Below are positions 1-10,857 of a DNA stretch of 64,000 nt, in pieces. This stretch comes from Arthonia radiata (taxonomy: Eukaryota; Ascomycota; Arthoniomycetes; Arthoniales; Arthoniaceae). Under the pieces are notes generated by a model. That model was not told where the DNA came from. It saw nothing but the letters and a program-made list of their open reading frames with translations, and made no database searches. The stretch covers positions 806,001 through 870,000 of the forward strand of contig PSQN01000016.1 of assembly GCA_002989075.1 (NCBI GenBank), given 5' to 3'. The position numbers and the translations under genes were made by a program. Every line of letters begins with the position of its first letter. Within the stretch, counting starts at the first letter, position 1.

Positions 1-137
1 CAACGTGTCGAGGTTATCAGGCGTCGCATTAACAGTCTGACGTCAGTGTTCAAGCGTGCAGACATAGAAGTGAGGACTCAGACCAACGACGACGTGGTAA
101 CGGTTTCTCAGTGCCGAGGAGATATGGCCGCGAACCT

Positions 138-319
138 CGTGACCTGAAAATCAACGAAGCATTACAAGCTGAGCGGCCAAGCTCCAAGCACGCTATGAGC
201 TCCAACTGTGTCATTTGAGGGTGCGATACGTGACCTGAAAATCAGCGAAGCATCACGAGCTGGGCGGCGAAGCTTCAAGCACGCTATAAGCTCCAACTCT
301 GTCATTTAAGGGCGGCGAG
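138..319. repeat. 91-bp direct tandem duplication
   Basis: Two head-to-tail copies of a 91-bp unit, 138-228 and 229-319. Both begin with CGTGACCTGAAAATC and both carry an AAGC-rich middle and a CTCCAACT(G/C)TGTCATTT stretch near the end. The copies differ at roughly ten places, so the duplication is not brand new. It has no open frame and lies about 300 bp beyond the stop of the Zn2Cys6 gene. I see nothing else in positions 1-631. Confidence 0.8.
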
Positions 320-631
320 AAGCCACCTCAGTCGGTATTCGTGAGTTCTGCTGCCGTATATCGTCCAGTCTACCATGCTCCAACATATAAGCAACAGATC
401 TATGTATCCAGTACGGCGCCGGCGACTGCTGGTCGGTAGCTGGTTCAGAGGGGGTATAACGAGGCCCCTGTACGCTCAAGCATCCTGTCTGTCTTGAAAC
501 TTTGCTGGCTCACTCCACAACAGCGTCTTTTGTTGCGTAGTTTTGTTCCCGCAGTATCCGTGCTGCGGTGATCTCCCAGCCCTATCGGTAGCCGTAACGC
601 CACACTTCCATCATCGTACAGTCCCACAGAG

Positions 632-2825
632 CTAGCCGACTTGTATCCTCGACATGCTACCACCACTATTGAATCTCGGATCGTTGAAGAGGTCTGTGTA
701 GCTCTGCTGCGCATTGTTGACGTTCATCAGTTGGCGGAGTACGTCTAATAGGTCGTGCAGTAGAGGCATGTGTACGGAGTGCGGATCGTTGAGGGAGAGG
801 AACTCGACGCTGAGAAACAGGGGGATCGGGGTGAACGGATGGATCTAGTGGAGGGCACGTTAGTGTCGAATCGCTGTCATAAGGCTGATGAGAGGCATAG
901 TGGTGAATCCTGAGGTGGCAAGCCCTCTAGTAGTCGTGGCAGGGGTGGTCACCCCAGAGTTCACCTCAATACCACACATTTGGATCGGCACATACTTTGG
1001 AGAAATGAAAGTCGGTAAGTGAGCGGGCCAACTCGACGATGCGCTCCACAGCGGCGTGCGCCCGCTGCTGGTACTCAGCAACCAAGGACTGGCGACCGCC
1101 TCGGCCACCGCCGCTCCCGTCGTTCGGCCCCTCCATAGATCGAATCTCCCTCCAGAGATAGACCACCGAGGCCTGCGCTAAGAAGTTGGCAAACAAGAGC
1201 ATCGGATCAGAGGAGTCGGTCAACGATGGGTAGTCCTGCGCCAGCGTCTGTAGCCGCAGCGAGAGCACGTTGTCCAGCCACTGTTGCCATTCGAGGCGGT
1301 CGCACTCTGCGTGGCCGTACACGTTCCTATGCTGCTTATTGTTCTGCTGCGTATGAACCATCGTGCGGGCGCACATGGCGATGAGGAGGATACACTCGTT
1401 GAGGGGCGACTTGACGGTCTGGCTGCGCCTGGCGATGCAGTCGCTTAGAGTGCCGGTTGGCGTCTGCTGCCCGTTCTGAAAGTCTTGATCGGGCACGGGT
1501 AGGAAGGTGCTGATCTGTGACTTCATTTCAGCGCTCGGAAATGCGTTGCACCCACAGTCTGCCTGGGGTTTTGGCGCATCGGAGAATCGACATGCAGACT
1601 CGTGGTGGTTTGAAGAATAAGCTCATGCTTACCTTGTGCTCGTTCAAGACCAAGAGTAGGTTATTCCGCATGCTGTATAGAGCTTCCAGAGTGAAAGCCA
1701 TCCAGAACACCCGACGCTTCTCTTCGATAATGATGAAATCAGTCGCACTGGTTCCGGTCGATGACGTGTTGTTGTTTGAGGCTTGATCGACTTCGTGCAA
1801 TCTCATCAACTGGACTAGCCGGAAAGCGCGACCTGCGCTTATGCACGCTTCATGATGGTACATCTTGACAAACTCATACGTTGCAGTGAGAACCCACGCT
1901 TGTGCCAGTTCGACATCCGTCGCGAGCTGTTGACCATTACTACCCTGTGGAAGGCTTGTGCTGGCAAGGGCTCGCTTCAAGTCCGGGTAAAGCATGTCTT
2001 GTAGATACTGGAACTGTGACGACATGAGTGATGCTGTTGCCCACACGGCATATTGAAGGCAGTCACGCGACCTCGTCTTGACGGAGAATTTGGACCGGGA
2101 CAGATACCTACGTTGATGCAGAATAGGAACAGAGGCGTGCATTCTGTCAAAATATATCTGGTCCAGCTCAGCTTGCATGGAATTAGTGACATGTACACTG
2201 CTCGAGCTAGGTCCTGTGACTGAGGGGGTGGACGCATGCTCCGACAGTAGGGGCATTGTTGTCGTTTGCACGACATTGGCGTCGAAGTACGGGTCAAGAA
2301 ATGACTCTGTTGTAGATATCGGTGAGCTTAGACTCGGCAGTGCAAAAGAGTTTGGTTCCGACCTGGGCATTTCGAAGTCTGGTGTTGTTGTTTGTGTTAG
2401 CACAGATGTTGGCGGCAGCATTGCATCCCCATTCTCTAGACTACTCGTATCCGGCCACTTGAGTTGCCCCTGCTCCTGTGCACTAAGACGGCTTTCGAGA
2501 GTGGCTGATCTCGTCAGCGCAAATCCGCAAAGGTGAGGCGGCGACCTCTGTGGTGATATCGTGGGCTATAATGTTTTCGATCTCACCCGTCGGTTGGCCG
2601 TCAGTTACTGAATGAGGCAGACTTACCGATCTTAGTCTGCAATGCCGCGAGATATCCCTTCTTAGGGCCGCGCGGAACGCGATCAGTGCTCGTGTCGCAT
2701 TCTGTTCCGGCATGCTCGCAAGTGGAACACTGCGGCTTTTTACCGTCGCACCGCAGCTTGCGCCGGCGACACTCCTCACAGGCAAAATTCTGTCGGGCTC
2801 GTGAAGGTGGTGGCGTCATTGCCAT
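632..2825 (-). CDS. Zn2Cys6 fungal transcription factor
   Basis: Four exons on the minus strand: 2627-2825, 1633-2504, 996-1514 and 632-844, giving about 600 aa; phases agree at every joint. The first ATG of the exon is at 2825 (MAMTPPPS). Residues about 15-42 hold a binuclear zinc cluster, CEECRRRKLRC then a second C-x2-C-x6-C, followed by a basic linker and a short L-zipper-like helix after the first intron. The middle and C-terminal part fits the fungal-specific transcription factor domain: an EEKRRVFWMAF segment, an LNE-HK / ISTFLPVPD joint across intron 2, and an IHPFTPIP segment at the start of exon 4. Such proteins bind CGG-type sites in the nucleus and regulate metabolic or secondary-metabolite genes. 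The target pathway cannot be read from the neighbours. The broad family is safe; the individual regulator is not recognised. Confidence 0.88.
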
Positions 2826-5051
2826 GCCCAATCCGGCGGGCTGAGAGTCCTCGCTTCGTGCACATAGGAGACGAGGTTATAATCTCGACATGTGGTTGAT
2901 GAGAGGATAAGTTCGCGAGCAGCTAGTTGGATAGATGAAAAGAGTGCTGGTTGTGCCAAGCAGCTGTTGTTCGTGTAAGCTGTTGTGACACGCGTCAAGC
3001 CCAATATGTTGAGAGGGTACTTAGCTGTCAAAGAGCGCATGGTGAACCGCAGGAAACATGTCCAAGCGATTGTACCAGCACAACCAATGCACATGTTCTC
3101 TGAGAGAGCAGCAGAGTATCTACTACATGACCCACTGCAAGGCTATAACGCAACTGCTATCGAGAAGCAGAAAAGCATGAGTAGTCGACCATTGGCCAGA
3201 GGACAACACCGAAGTTGATCGCCGAACGTGAAGGATTCAGACCCCAAAAGGAGTTGCATGTCAGAAATGTCTGTGTGTGGGCATTGGCAGTCTCTCAGCC
3301 TCGTGTTTTCATCGATATTGATCAAAACAGACCATGATACAAACGCGATCCAACTTAGATGGTCTAACGCATGAGGACCAAACAGTTCGATGCGCTTGGA
3401 GTCGCTTGCTGGATGGAGTAACATCCCGTTTCGTGTGGTTGAATGACAGTCGTTCGCACGAGAACCGATTCATAGAATTGCATGAACGATCTCAACAAAA
3501 GAGCGGTCTGGTGCAGGTCATACCGCAAGGCAAATGGCCACTGTTACAAGAGAGAGCCGCATTGATCAGCTTGTCGTAAGCGAGTCGAAGAGGAGCCAGG
3601 GCAGCTGTCGCCATGGCCGCCGCATGACGTCGAGTTCACCTGTACAAGTCTGTAGTTGGAGGGCTGCTTATCTATTGGATCTTTCGGCCGAAGCATTTGC
3701 TAAGACCTTCAATACGCTGCTGATCATTGGCCCCATTAGCCCTTTCCTCGGCCCGTTGAAGCTAGATCGCTTTTCCGACGATCGGTGAGGAAGTGTATTT
3801 CCGGCGCATGCCCGTTGCCAAGGCGCAACGTGGGACGCAAACAAGTATTGGGGGTCTGGGAGAGCTTCCGCCCGCTGGGGTCGGTGCGGCGCGATCCTAG
3901 CTGTAGTAGCTGTGACATGACTACGTCCTGTGACCACCCGTCCACAGATCATTTCCTTCAAACTGGCTCGTGCAGCATCTGGTGTGCGCCGAGGGCTTGA
4001 GCTTGCGGGATGTTGTACACACGCGCAGCATACCATACCTTTCAGCACCAGTAAACGCCGCGCAGTCTCTCTTCGCTTGCCGAGTAGCCTCATCCCTGTG
4101 AGTCGGAAGCAGGTTTAAGCTCTCAGGTCTCAGAACGCCAGCACCGCTGCAGCGGCCCGTACTCGGCTCCCGAAGTTGTCGTAAGTCACCGTGCAGATCG
4201 TTACATGGCGTTCCCAGATCAGTCTCCGTTATCTCGTCTGCCTCTTAGCGATAGCACGAGCTGTGCTACGTGGGGAACGGAGGTATAGAGGTATCAGCGA
4301 AGACGGATTTGTCTAGACCAAACCGCATTTCAAGGATGATCTTGGCCTAGAGCATGTCTGTCGTACGAGACAACGGTCGCGGATCTTTCCAGATGCACGT
4401 CTGCCTCATGGTGGCCATGCTCACCCTCGCGACCACCACCTCTGACCGAACCAATCGCAACAGACTCGGCTCCGACCAAAACGAGACCCACAGCACCGCG
4501 GCGATCGATTCTCAAGTCTGGCGCCATCAGTTTTTGGAAGACCGCTCAGTCTGCATTCTCCACTCATGTCAAAACCGCTGCGGCCAGCTAGTCAGCATCA
4601 TCTCATACCAGCAACAAGCTCAACATCAAAATCGGGGCCAGCGCCTTCGAGAGGCCTGCTACCAGCGGTGCTGGACCCGCGTCGGGTCGTAGACTCTGGA
4701 TCGACGCATGCTGATGCGGATGCTGATGCCTTGCGTGTCGCAGGTCTCGCGGATATGTTGTGGATAGAGGCATCTGATTTGGCCATGAACCTTAGCGCAT
4801 CTGCCTGTCGGAAGCCGAGAGTAAGGCAGGGCATGAATTCGAGATGTGGTCAGCCTGGAAAGGATACGAGAAGATTAAGAGGTCACTGGCGCCAAGACCT
4901 CAGGGGTATGCCCGCTAGCCCTAGTAGTCGTCCTGCCCGGACATAAGGCTGTGATAGCTCCGCACCAAATCAATTCTTGACCATCCATGTCCTCATCCTA
5001 TGCTTCGACCACATCTGGCTCTACACTCGCTCTGCCAGGAGCCAGACACTA
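2826..5051. other. Gene-poor interval
   Basis: About 2.2 kb between the transcription factor and the PITH gene. Open frames here are short, overlap on both strands and show no domain or consistent splice sites. One frame at 4354-4692 (+) starts with ATG, has a hydrophobic stretch near residues 14-30 and several late cysteines, but it is not convincing as a gene. Confidence 0.5.
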
Positions 5052-5798
5052 TGCCGCACAACTGCCACGACGAAAACTGCGATCGTACGTGACCTTTACC
5101 CGTTCTCACTGCCGTCCTCCTACCACCCACAGACCCCTACCCCAGCTTCCACTGACGTCTGGCCTCCAGACGACCACTCCAACGACATAACCCCGGCAAC
5201 GCAATCCCTCCTCTATAGCCAAATCAACTTCCCCGCCGTCCGCTGCCTCAATGAATCCTCCCCCAACACCGGTCGAAAAGTCCTCGAGAAAACCTGGGAC
5301 CAACGCCTCGACCCATCCCCCTCTCTCACCTCCGACGCCGACGCCCAATTGATCCTGCACGTTCCCTTCACCGGCCAAGTCCGTCTGCACTCCATACACA
5401 TCCGCGCGCCCTCTGATAGCTCCTCCCCGCGCACCCTAAAAGTCCACGCCAATAACCTCGACCTCGATTTCAGCTCTGCAGCCGACACGCCCGCTACGCA
5501 GACATTCGAGCTGGTCCAGACCGGAGAGGTACAAGAGCTAGCGGTGAAGCGGGCGAAGTTCACAAGTTGCCAGAGTCTGAGCCTGTTCTTCGAGGATAAT
5601 TGGACGGGCGATGAGGAGGAGGTGACAAGGGTGAGCTATGTGGCGTTCAAGGGGGATTTTATGCGGTTGAACCGGGAGCCCGTGGAGGTGCTGTATGAGA
5701 GTGCGGCGAGGCCGACGGATCATAAGGTTGAGGGGGTGGGGGTGGAAAAGAGTGGGATGGGGTTGGGTGGGGGACCGGGTGGTCGGCAGGGGTTTTGA
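5052..5798 (+). CDS. PITH domain protein (PITHD1/DUF1000 family)
   Basis: Two exons, 5052-5085 and 5170-5798, give 220 aa. The start is MPHNCHDENCD, and removal of the 84-nt intron (GTACGT...CTCCAG, phase 1) joins it to HDHSNDITPATQ, which is the expected histidine-rich head of this family; the longer open frame upstream does not give it. The PITH fold covers about residues 15-190: LYSQINFPAVRCLNES, a jelly-roll-like core with VPFTGQVRLHSIHI, and YVAFKGDFMRLNREPV near the end. Size matches the free-standing PITH proteins of fungi. In thioredoxin-like proteins this domain binds the 26S proteasome; the role of the stand-alone form in fungi is poorly known. The C-terminus is glycine-rich (GMGLGGGPGGRQGF). 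Confidence 0.92.
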   Translation, partial: CRTTATTKTAIVRDLYPFSLPSSYHPQTPTPASTDVWPPDDHSNDITPATQSLLYSQINFPAVRCLNESSPNTGRKVLEKTWDQRLDPSPSLTSDADAQLILHVPFTGQVRLHSIHIRAPSDSSSPRTLKVHANNLDLDFSSAADTPATQTFELVQTGEVQELAVKRAKFTSCQSLSLFFEDNWTGDEEEVTRVSYVAFKGDFMRLNREPVEVLYESAARPTDHKVEGVGVEKSGMGLGGGPGGRQGF

Positions 5799-7391
5799 GG
5801 GGAGGGTGGTGGGGTTATGATGTGATGAGTTATGAGGCAGGTGAACGAATGCACGAATGCGGGTTCAAAAGCGCGGCTAACCGCAAGCGGGTGAGGCGGT
5901 CAACACTGAAGAGAGCAGGGACATCTGTGATGAGCAAGCGCTTGAGTCCGCAGTTGAGAAACAATATTCGACTCGGGCAAGTCTCAGAGCAACATCATTG
6001 GCCGCCAGAATTCCGACATTACCTATCTCCACTCGCCTGCATAGAAGCGAGGCTTCGCCGACGTAAACGCCGAACGAGAATACTCCGTGTTGACATGTTT
6101 CCTTCAAGGTCGGCCTCACACATGGCTGGTTGCAGCCGTTCTGCTTCGTCTCGAAGCAGACCCCACGGCGTAGATATGCGCCCGCTGTTCAGTACACAAG
6201 CATCCATTCTTCTCCAGTGTGTTTGACAACATCGATACACTAAGCCAGTTCTCCGCCCCGGAGCATCACGATCTGACAGCAACGGACACTCAGCACCGAG
6301 AAGCGAACAGCTGCGGAGAACACTCGTAGCTTTTTGCCATGCATGTTAAACGCCTCACTGCTGAGGTTGCTTGCATTTGAACCGGGCTGGTTACATGGAT
6401 TGGTTGTATTCGCGGGGCGGATGGTAGCGCTCGTATTGGTCAAAAGCGCATGTGGACGTCACTATCGCGTCGTAGGCAATATAGAAGGCCAGTTAGATGG
6501 TGAAAATCTCCCTCCCAGATGGGCAGGATGACCAATTGGAATCGAAACACGCGCCTGGGATCTGTTCCCTTACGTGTTCGACGAGCAAGTCTGACTTGAT
6601 GGAATGGCCTATAAAACCTACCTCCTTGCCTGCGCTATGAAGTACGTGTCCGTTTCCAGAGCTTAGCCGAGTGTTTCTGCTCCATGAGCAGCGCTCTGCT
6701 GATCTGGCTGGACGAACCCTGCTTAGTGATTGCTGTCGCGGCTTTCTCCATGAAACTGGGGTCGATGACGGTAGTTTGGCTCGATAGCATCAATCTAGTC
6801 TTGAGAGTAAACCCTTCTACCTTCGATGCAGGCGCTCGGGTGCCAGTTGGTAAGCGATCGATTTACGTTTGAGGCCCAGCGCTTTTGAAGCTCTGCGTGT
6901 TGGAGGTTATTACGCATGTTCAAAGAAGTGCAATGAAAGCAGTAATGATATATCACCATTACAGCAGCGTAGCTATAAGGGCTGGTGCGTTGAACCCCGT
7001 GTTTGGCTCAATATCTTTCCGTACGCCTGGATTAGTAGCATATGGACCATAGCATCGCCCCAAAAGAGCTCACGTACAATCTATAGGGACTCTTCTGAGG
7101 AGAGTGGATGATTCAGTACTCTCATTGACAAAGTAAGCAATTGGATCCGCTTCATTTCGGTGATATATTCCTGGCGAAAAGAGCAAAGAGCCGGGTGGTT
7201 GCTCTGTTCTTCCATGAGGGCCTACATCCTCAATATATCCAGCAGACACACGAGCATCAAGATGCCCACATCCCGCGACGGCATCGTCAACTCTGTGCTC
7301 ATTCCAGAGCGTTGGACAAATCGTCTTATCATCGACCAGATACGAGCATAAGTATCGTGCTGTTATGCTACATTGATGTCTTTTTCTTCAC
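5799..7391. other. Intergenic region without recognisable gene
   Basis: About 1.6 kb between two convergent genes (PITH protein on plus, dipeptidyl peptidase III on minus). Open frames are below 150 codons and show no family features. It should contain both 3' untranslated regions. Confidence 0.5.
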
Positions 7392-10081
7392 CTATACGTA
7401 CTCCCGGTCTGCCCAGCTCTTGATCATGCCGGCGGGAGTAGCTTCATACTCCTTGAGTACGACCTCGTCTCCTTCAATGACCGTATTTGCTTGCACATAA
7501 ACGTTCCGTGGCTTTTTGTTTGCGAGTACGACCGGTCTCACCTTTTCCGCCCACCAGGTGTTGACACTCGTCAACTCGTCAAACATCTTACGGCCAGCAT
7601 CGATGTCAGCAGTCGCCTTGTAGATATGCAGCTTCTGCAGATACTTCTCGACCGCTGGACGGCCATGCGAGATGATCTTCGCGCGGTCGATGTGCACAGT
7701 AAGATCGTCCAACTTGTTCTTATCGCTGTATTGCAGCGTGCAGAAACCACCTCCCGCATCTAGAAAGGTCCTCAGGATACTGAAACGAGCGTGCATATGC
7801 GGCTGGCCCCATCTCTTGGACGAAGGGTCCCAGAACTGGATTGCCAGGAGACCAGCTCGTGCCATTTGCAAGTAAGATACGTACAGCACGTCACTGGCCT
7901 CGTTGCGCTGAGCGGGGTCTGTCTGGCCTTTGTTGTCCAGGCCGAAGATGCGCAGGATGTCGAAGTCACAGCATAGAGCCATGGCCACGCACTCTGCTCT
8001 ACACTCTTCATAGGGGCCCGCGAGAGCACCGAAGACGGAACCCCAGGTTTGACCGGGCTTGTACCATTTATCGACGGGCTTGTTGGTGAGTGGATTCGTT
8101 GGGGGATTTGCATGGTCAAAGTTGTAGCTGCCGGGGGATGTTTCTTGAAGGAGCTTGCCACAGCCGTGACCCAGCAGCTACACATGGAACGTCAGCGAAG
8201 TACCGTTAAGCGCTCCAACAATGGCTGCAGATCAGTGCTTTGAAAGACTTCACTAGGCGTCAAGTGGGTGCTTTTTGAACTCACTTCGTGAAGGCCCACT
8301 TGAACTTCAAATGATACCGTCCGAAGGGCTTGGAAAAGCTCCAAGTCATCGGGATGGACGAAAGGAATGTCGTTGGTCGGTTTTGAGGCGGAGACGACTA
8401 ACACTTCAATCAGCGCAAAGTTCAGATAGGACCCGCAAGTGCCCTCACGGCTCTCATCTGACCTACTGTTACCAAGTGAGACGTTTTTGAACCCCACTTC
8501 TTGGCGAATATCGTTGTAATTCGGTATATTAATTCCACTTGGGATTCCGCTCCCGGCAAAAGTGAGGACTTCAAGTGACGTGAAGTCGGGCGCTAAAAAC
8601 TTGTCTTTTTCAAAGTCTTTTGACCACGGCAGCATCGGTATATACTTCGGCGCAGACTCGACCAGATTTTGAAAGGCACGCGTTCGCTCCTTATTTACCA
8701 TTGCGACGAAACCCTCCCATTCACCTCGGATGCCGTGGGGATCACGGTAAGTCTCAATAAAGCCGATGTCGGTCTCTACCATTGGCTGCTTATCCTTGAC
8801 CCAAGAGGCCTGCGAAGCTTTCCAAGCGTTGCATGAACCGGTCTTGAAGGACTTCACGTACTTGTCTAGCATGTGAGCTTGTGTGTGATTTGCCGCGTAT
8901 GTCTTTGCCTCTTCTAGAGCCGCTGCTATCTTAGTCATCTCCGGACTATGATCCCCATACACGAGGGTCGCAGTCTTGCTTTTGAGCTCACCGTCAAGCT
9001 CGAAGCTGGACCGGTCGAGATCGCGAGTAGATGGAGAAGGATCTTGCCCAGAAGATGCGATCAGAACCTCGAAATCGCCGGAAGGAGTCTTGCGCAAACG
9101 CGTGTTCTCTGGAAGCAGCTTTTTGCTATCAAAGAAGTCGCTGACCGTGCTTATTTCGCTCTTCGTGATGCCTGGGGAGTCTGGGTAATAAGCAGTCACG
9201 TGCCCGTCGTCAGGATATCCCAAAGACAATGAGGCCGACGAATGCGCGCTATATATGCCGGACCGAGCCTCTTCGAAGAGCTGTGTCGCTCTGGGACTCA
9301 CTTTTGCCATCGTCTTGAGCTTCTGTTCTCGAACGCGAGGCAAGATCTTGCTGTCTCCGAAGGAGTTGAAGTTGCCTCATGATTGAAGTGTCAGCACTTG
9401 ACGTTCATTCTATGTAGCAAATCACAACATCATCCATTCAGATGTGGGCCAACAAGGGGCGGACTACAGTGCTCTCAATGGATCAGATGTTAGTTGATCA
9501 GAGGCAGACATCCACGGAGATATTGAACTGGATCTGCCCCTTGCTGGAGATGGGTCGGGTTGGATGCCAAGTTCTGCCAGATATATCTAGTAAAACACGT
9601 GTATATGTATCCAGCAGTCCTCTTGTACAGGGTAGGATTATCTTGCTCGTGGGGATTGGTAGCGTGCGCTACCATTCCAAATCCAGACCGTTCCGATCCA
9701 TTGAGAACACTGGCGGACTAGGCTACAACAGCCCACAAGATGCGACGCTTAACGGTTGAACTCACCTCCATTTCCAAGAAATTGGGCCGCATAGTTCAAA
9801 AAGTGCTTGACATCCTGCTCATTGAGCTCTGTTTCATGCTCGAAAATCCCCCAATCGCCATTACAATGCTTGAAAAGCTCGATGATGAGGTCATGTATCT
9901 TCTGTGACTCAGGTGAGGTCTGCCTGTACAACGCTCTTTGCCCGGAAAAGCAGGCGATACTGAAATGATGAGCGTATAGCTTCTCTTTGTGAGAAAGGCT
10001 CTCAAAGTGTTGCTTGATCTGCAGGGTAACGACCTCAGGGGGGTCGTCCGCCAGATAGTGCTTGAGGACATCAGGATCCAT
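7392..10081 (-). CDS. Dipeptidyl peptidase III (peptidase family M49)
   Basis: Three exons, 9766-10081, 8285-9375 and 7392-8177, give 730 aa, the normal size of the family. The enzyme is a cytosolic zinc exopeptidase that removes N-terminal dipeptides from short peptides. The zinc motif HELLGH is formed at residues 468-473 by splicing: HE ends exon 2 and LLGHGCGKLLQETSPG opens exon 3. The second signature, EECRAE, is at about 526-531. The N-terminal half shows LYAHHFSIACFSG and YAAQFLGNGG|NFNSFGDSK across the first intron. That intron is 390 nt, long for this region. All three joints keep the frame (phases 1 and 0). It is transcribed away from the SskB-type kinase gene and the two share about 780 bp of upstream DNA. 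Confidence 0.95.
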
Positions 10082-10857
10082 GATGATATATGGCGCTTGC
10101 CGCGAACAGGTCTCTGCTCAAGAAAGGCTAGTGAGATAGTGTGAGGAATGTGTTCGATGATTGATGGCCCGCAGCGACCACGCCCTTGGTGGCAAGCTTG
10201 TATAAGCTTTGGAGATGCCTACTCCAGCGTGCTAGCACTTTCTGAAGTGATTTCAGACCGCCTCGCTGGTTGTGCTGTTGCCCTTCACTTTGTTCCCATG
10301 CTTCTCGCGCACGCTAACGTCGCCCCATAGCGAATTCTCCCGAAGTGATGTTCCACGCACTGAGACATGCAATCATACAAGGAATGTACCACGCCAGCGA
10401 GTTGATTTCCAGGCTAGCGCGGGCTCTAGCGTGATCTCTAGCGCCGCCGGGGTTAAGGAGGCCTTAATCCGATGTCAAATCTGGGCATGAATCGCATCTT
10501 AACGCGCATTCATCTCATTTCCAAGATACTCCTCGCGCTGCCCACCGCTGCCAACTATGTACCCGTCTTTCCTTCAACGTTGACCATATCATTTTCCTAG
10601 CACCTGTCACTCCTTTCAGTCCGATGGAATAAGACGGTCGCCAAGCTGACCACGTGCCCCATTGTCTTGAGCTTATGACAGCTCTGCCGGCGATCCGATA
10701 CCTGGCAATTGCGTGGGGCCCACCCTCTACCGAGATGAAACCGCGTTCAAAAAGTCAATAACCTTACAATTAAATCGTCGTCGCTTATCAGCTTTACTCT
10801 ACAAGCGCCGGATTTCCGAATACAAGCCAGAGGCAGGCTGTCGCCGCCAACGCGACC
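10082..10857. promoter_or_regulatory. Divergent promoter region, DPP III and SskB-type kinase
   Basis: A 776-bp stretch between the two divergently transcribed start codons. No open frame of note. It must hold both core promoters and 5' leaders; the part next to the kinase ATG (CGCGACCATGTCC, good start context) is likely the kinase leader. I could not single out regulator sites. Confidence 0.55.

Noticed and set aside
4354-4692. 112-codon plus-strand frame with a hydrophobic stretch and late cysteines
   Set aside because: The hydrophobic part is not at the N-terminus, no homologous feature is visible and the opposite strand is also open.
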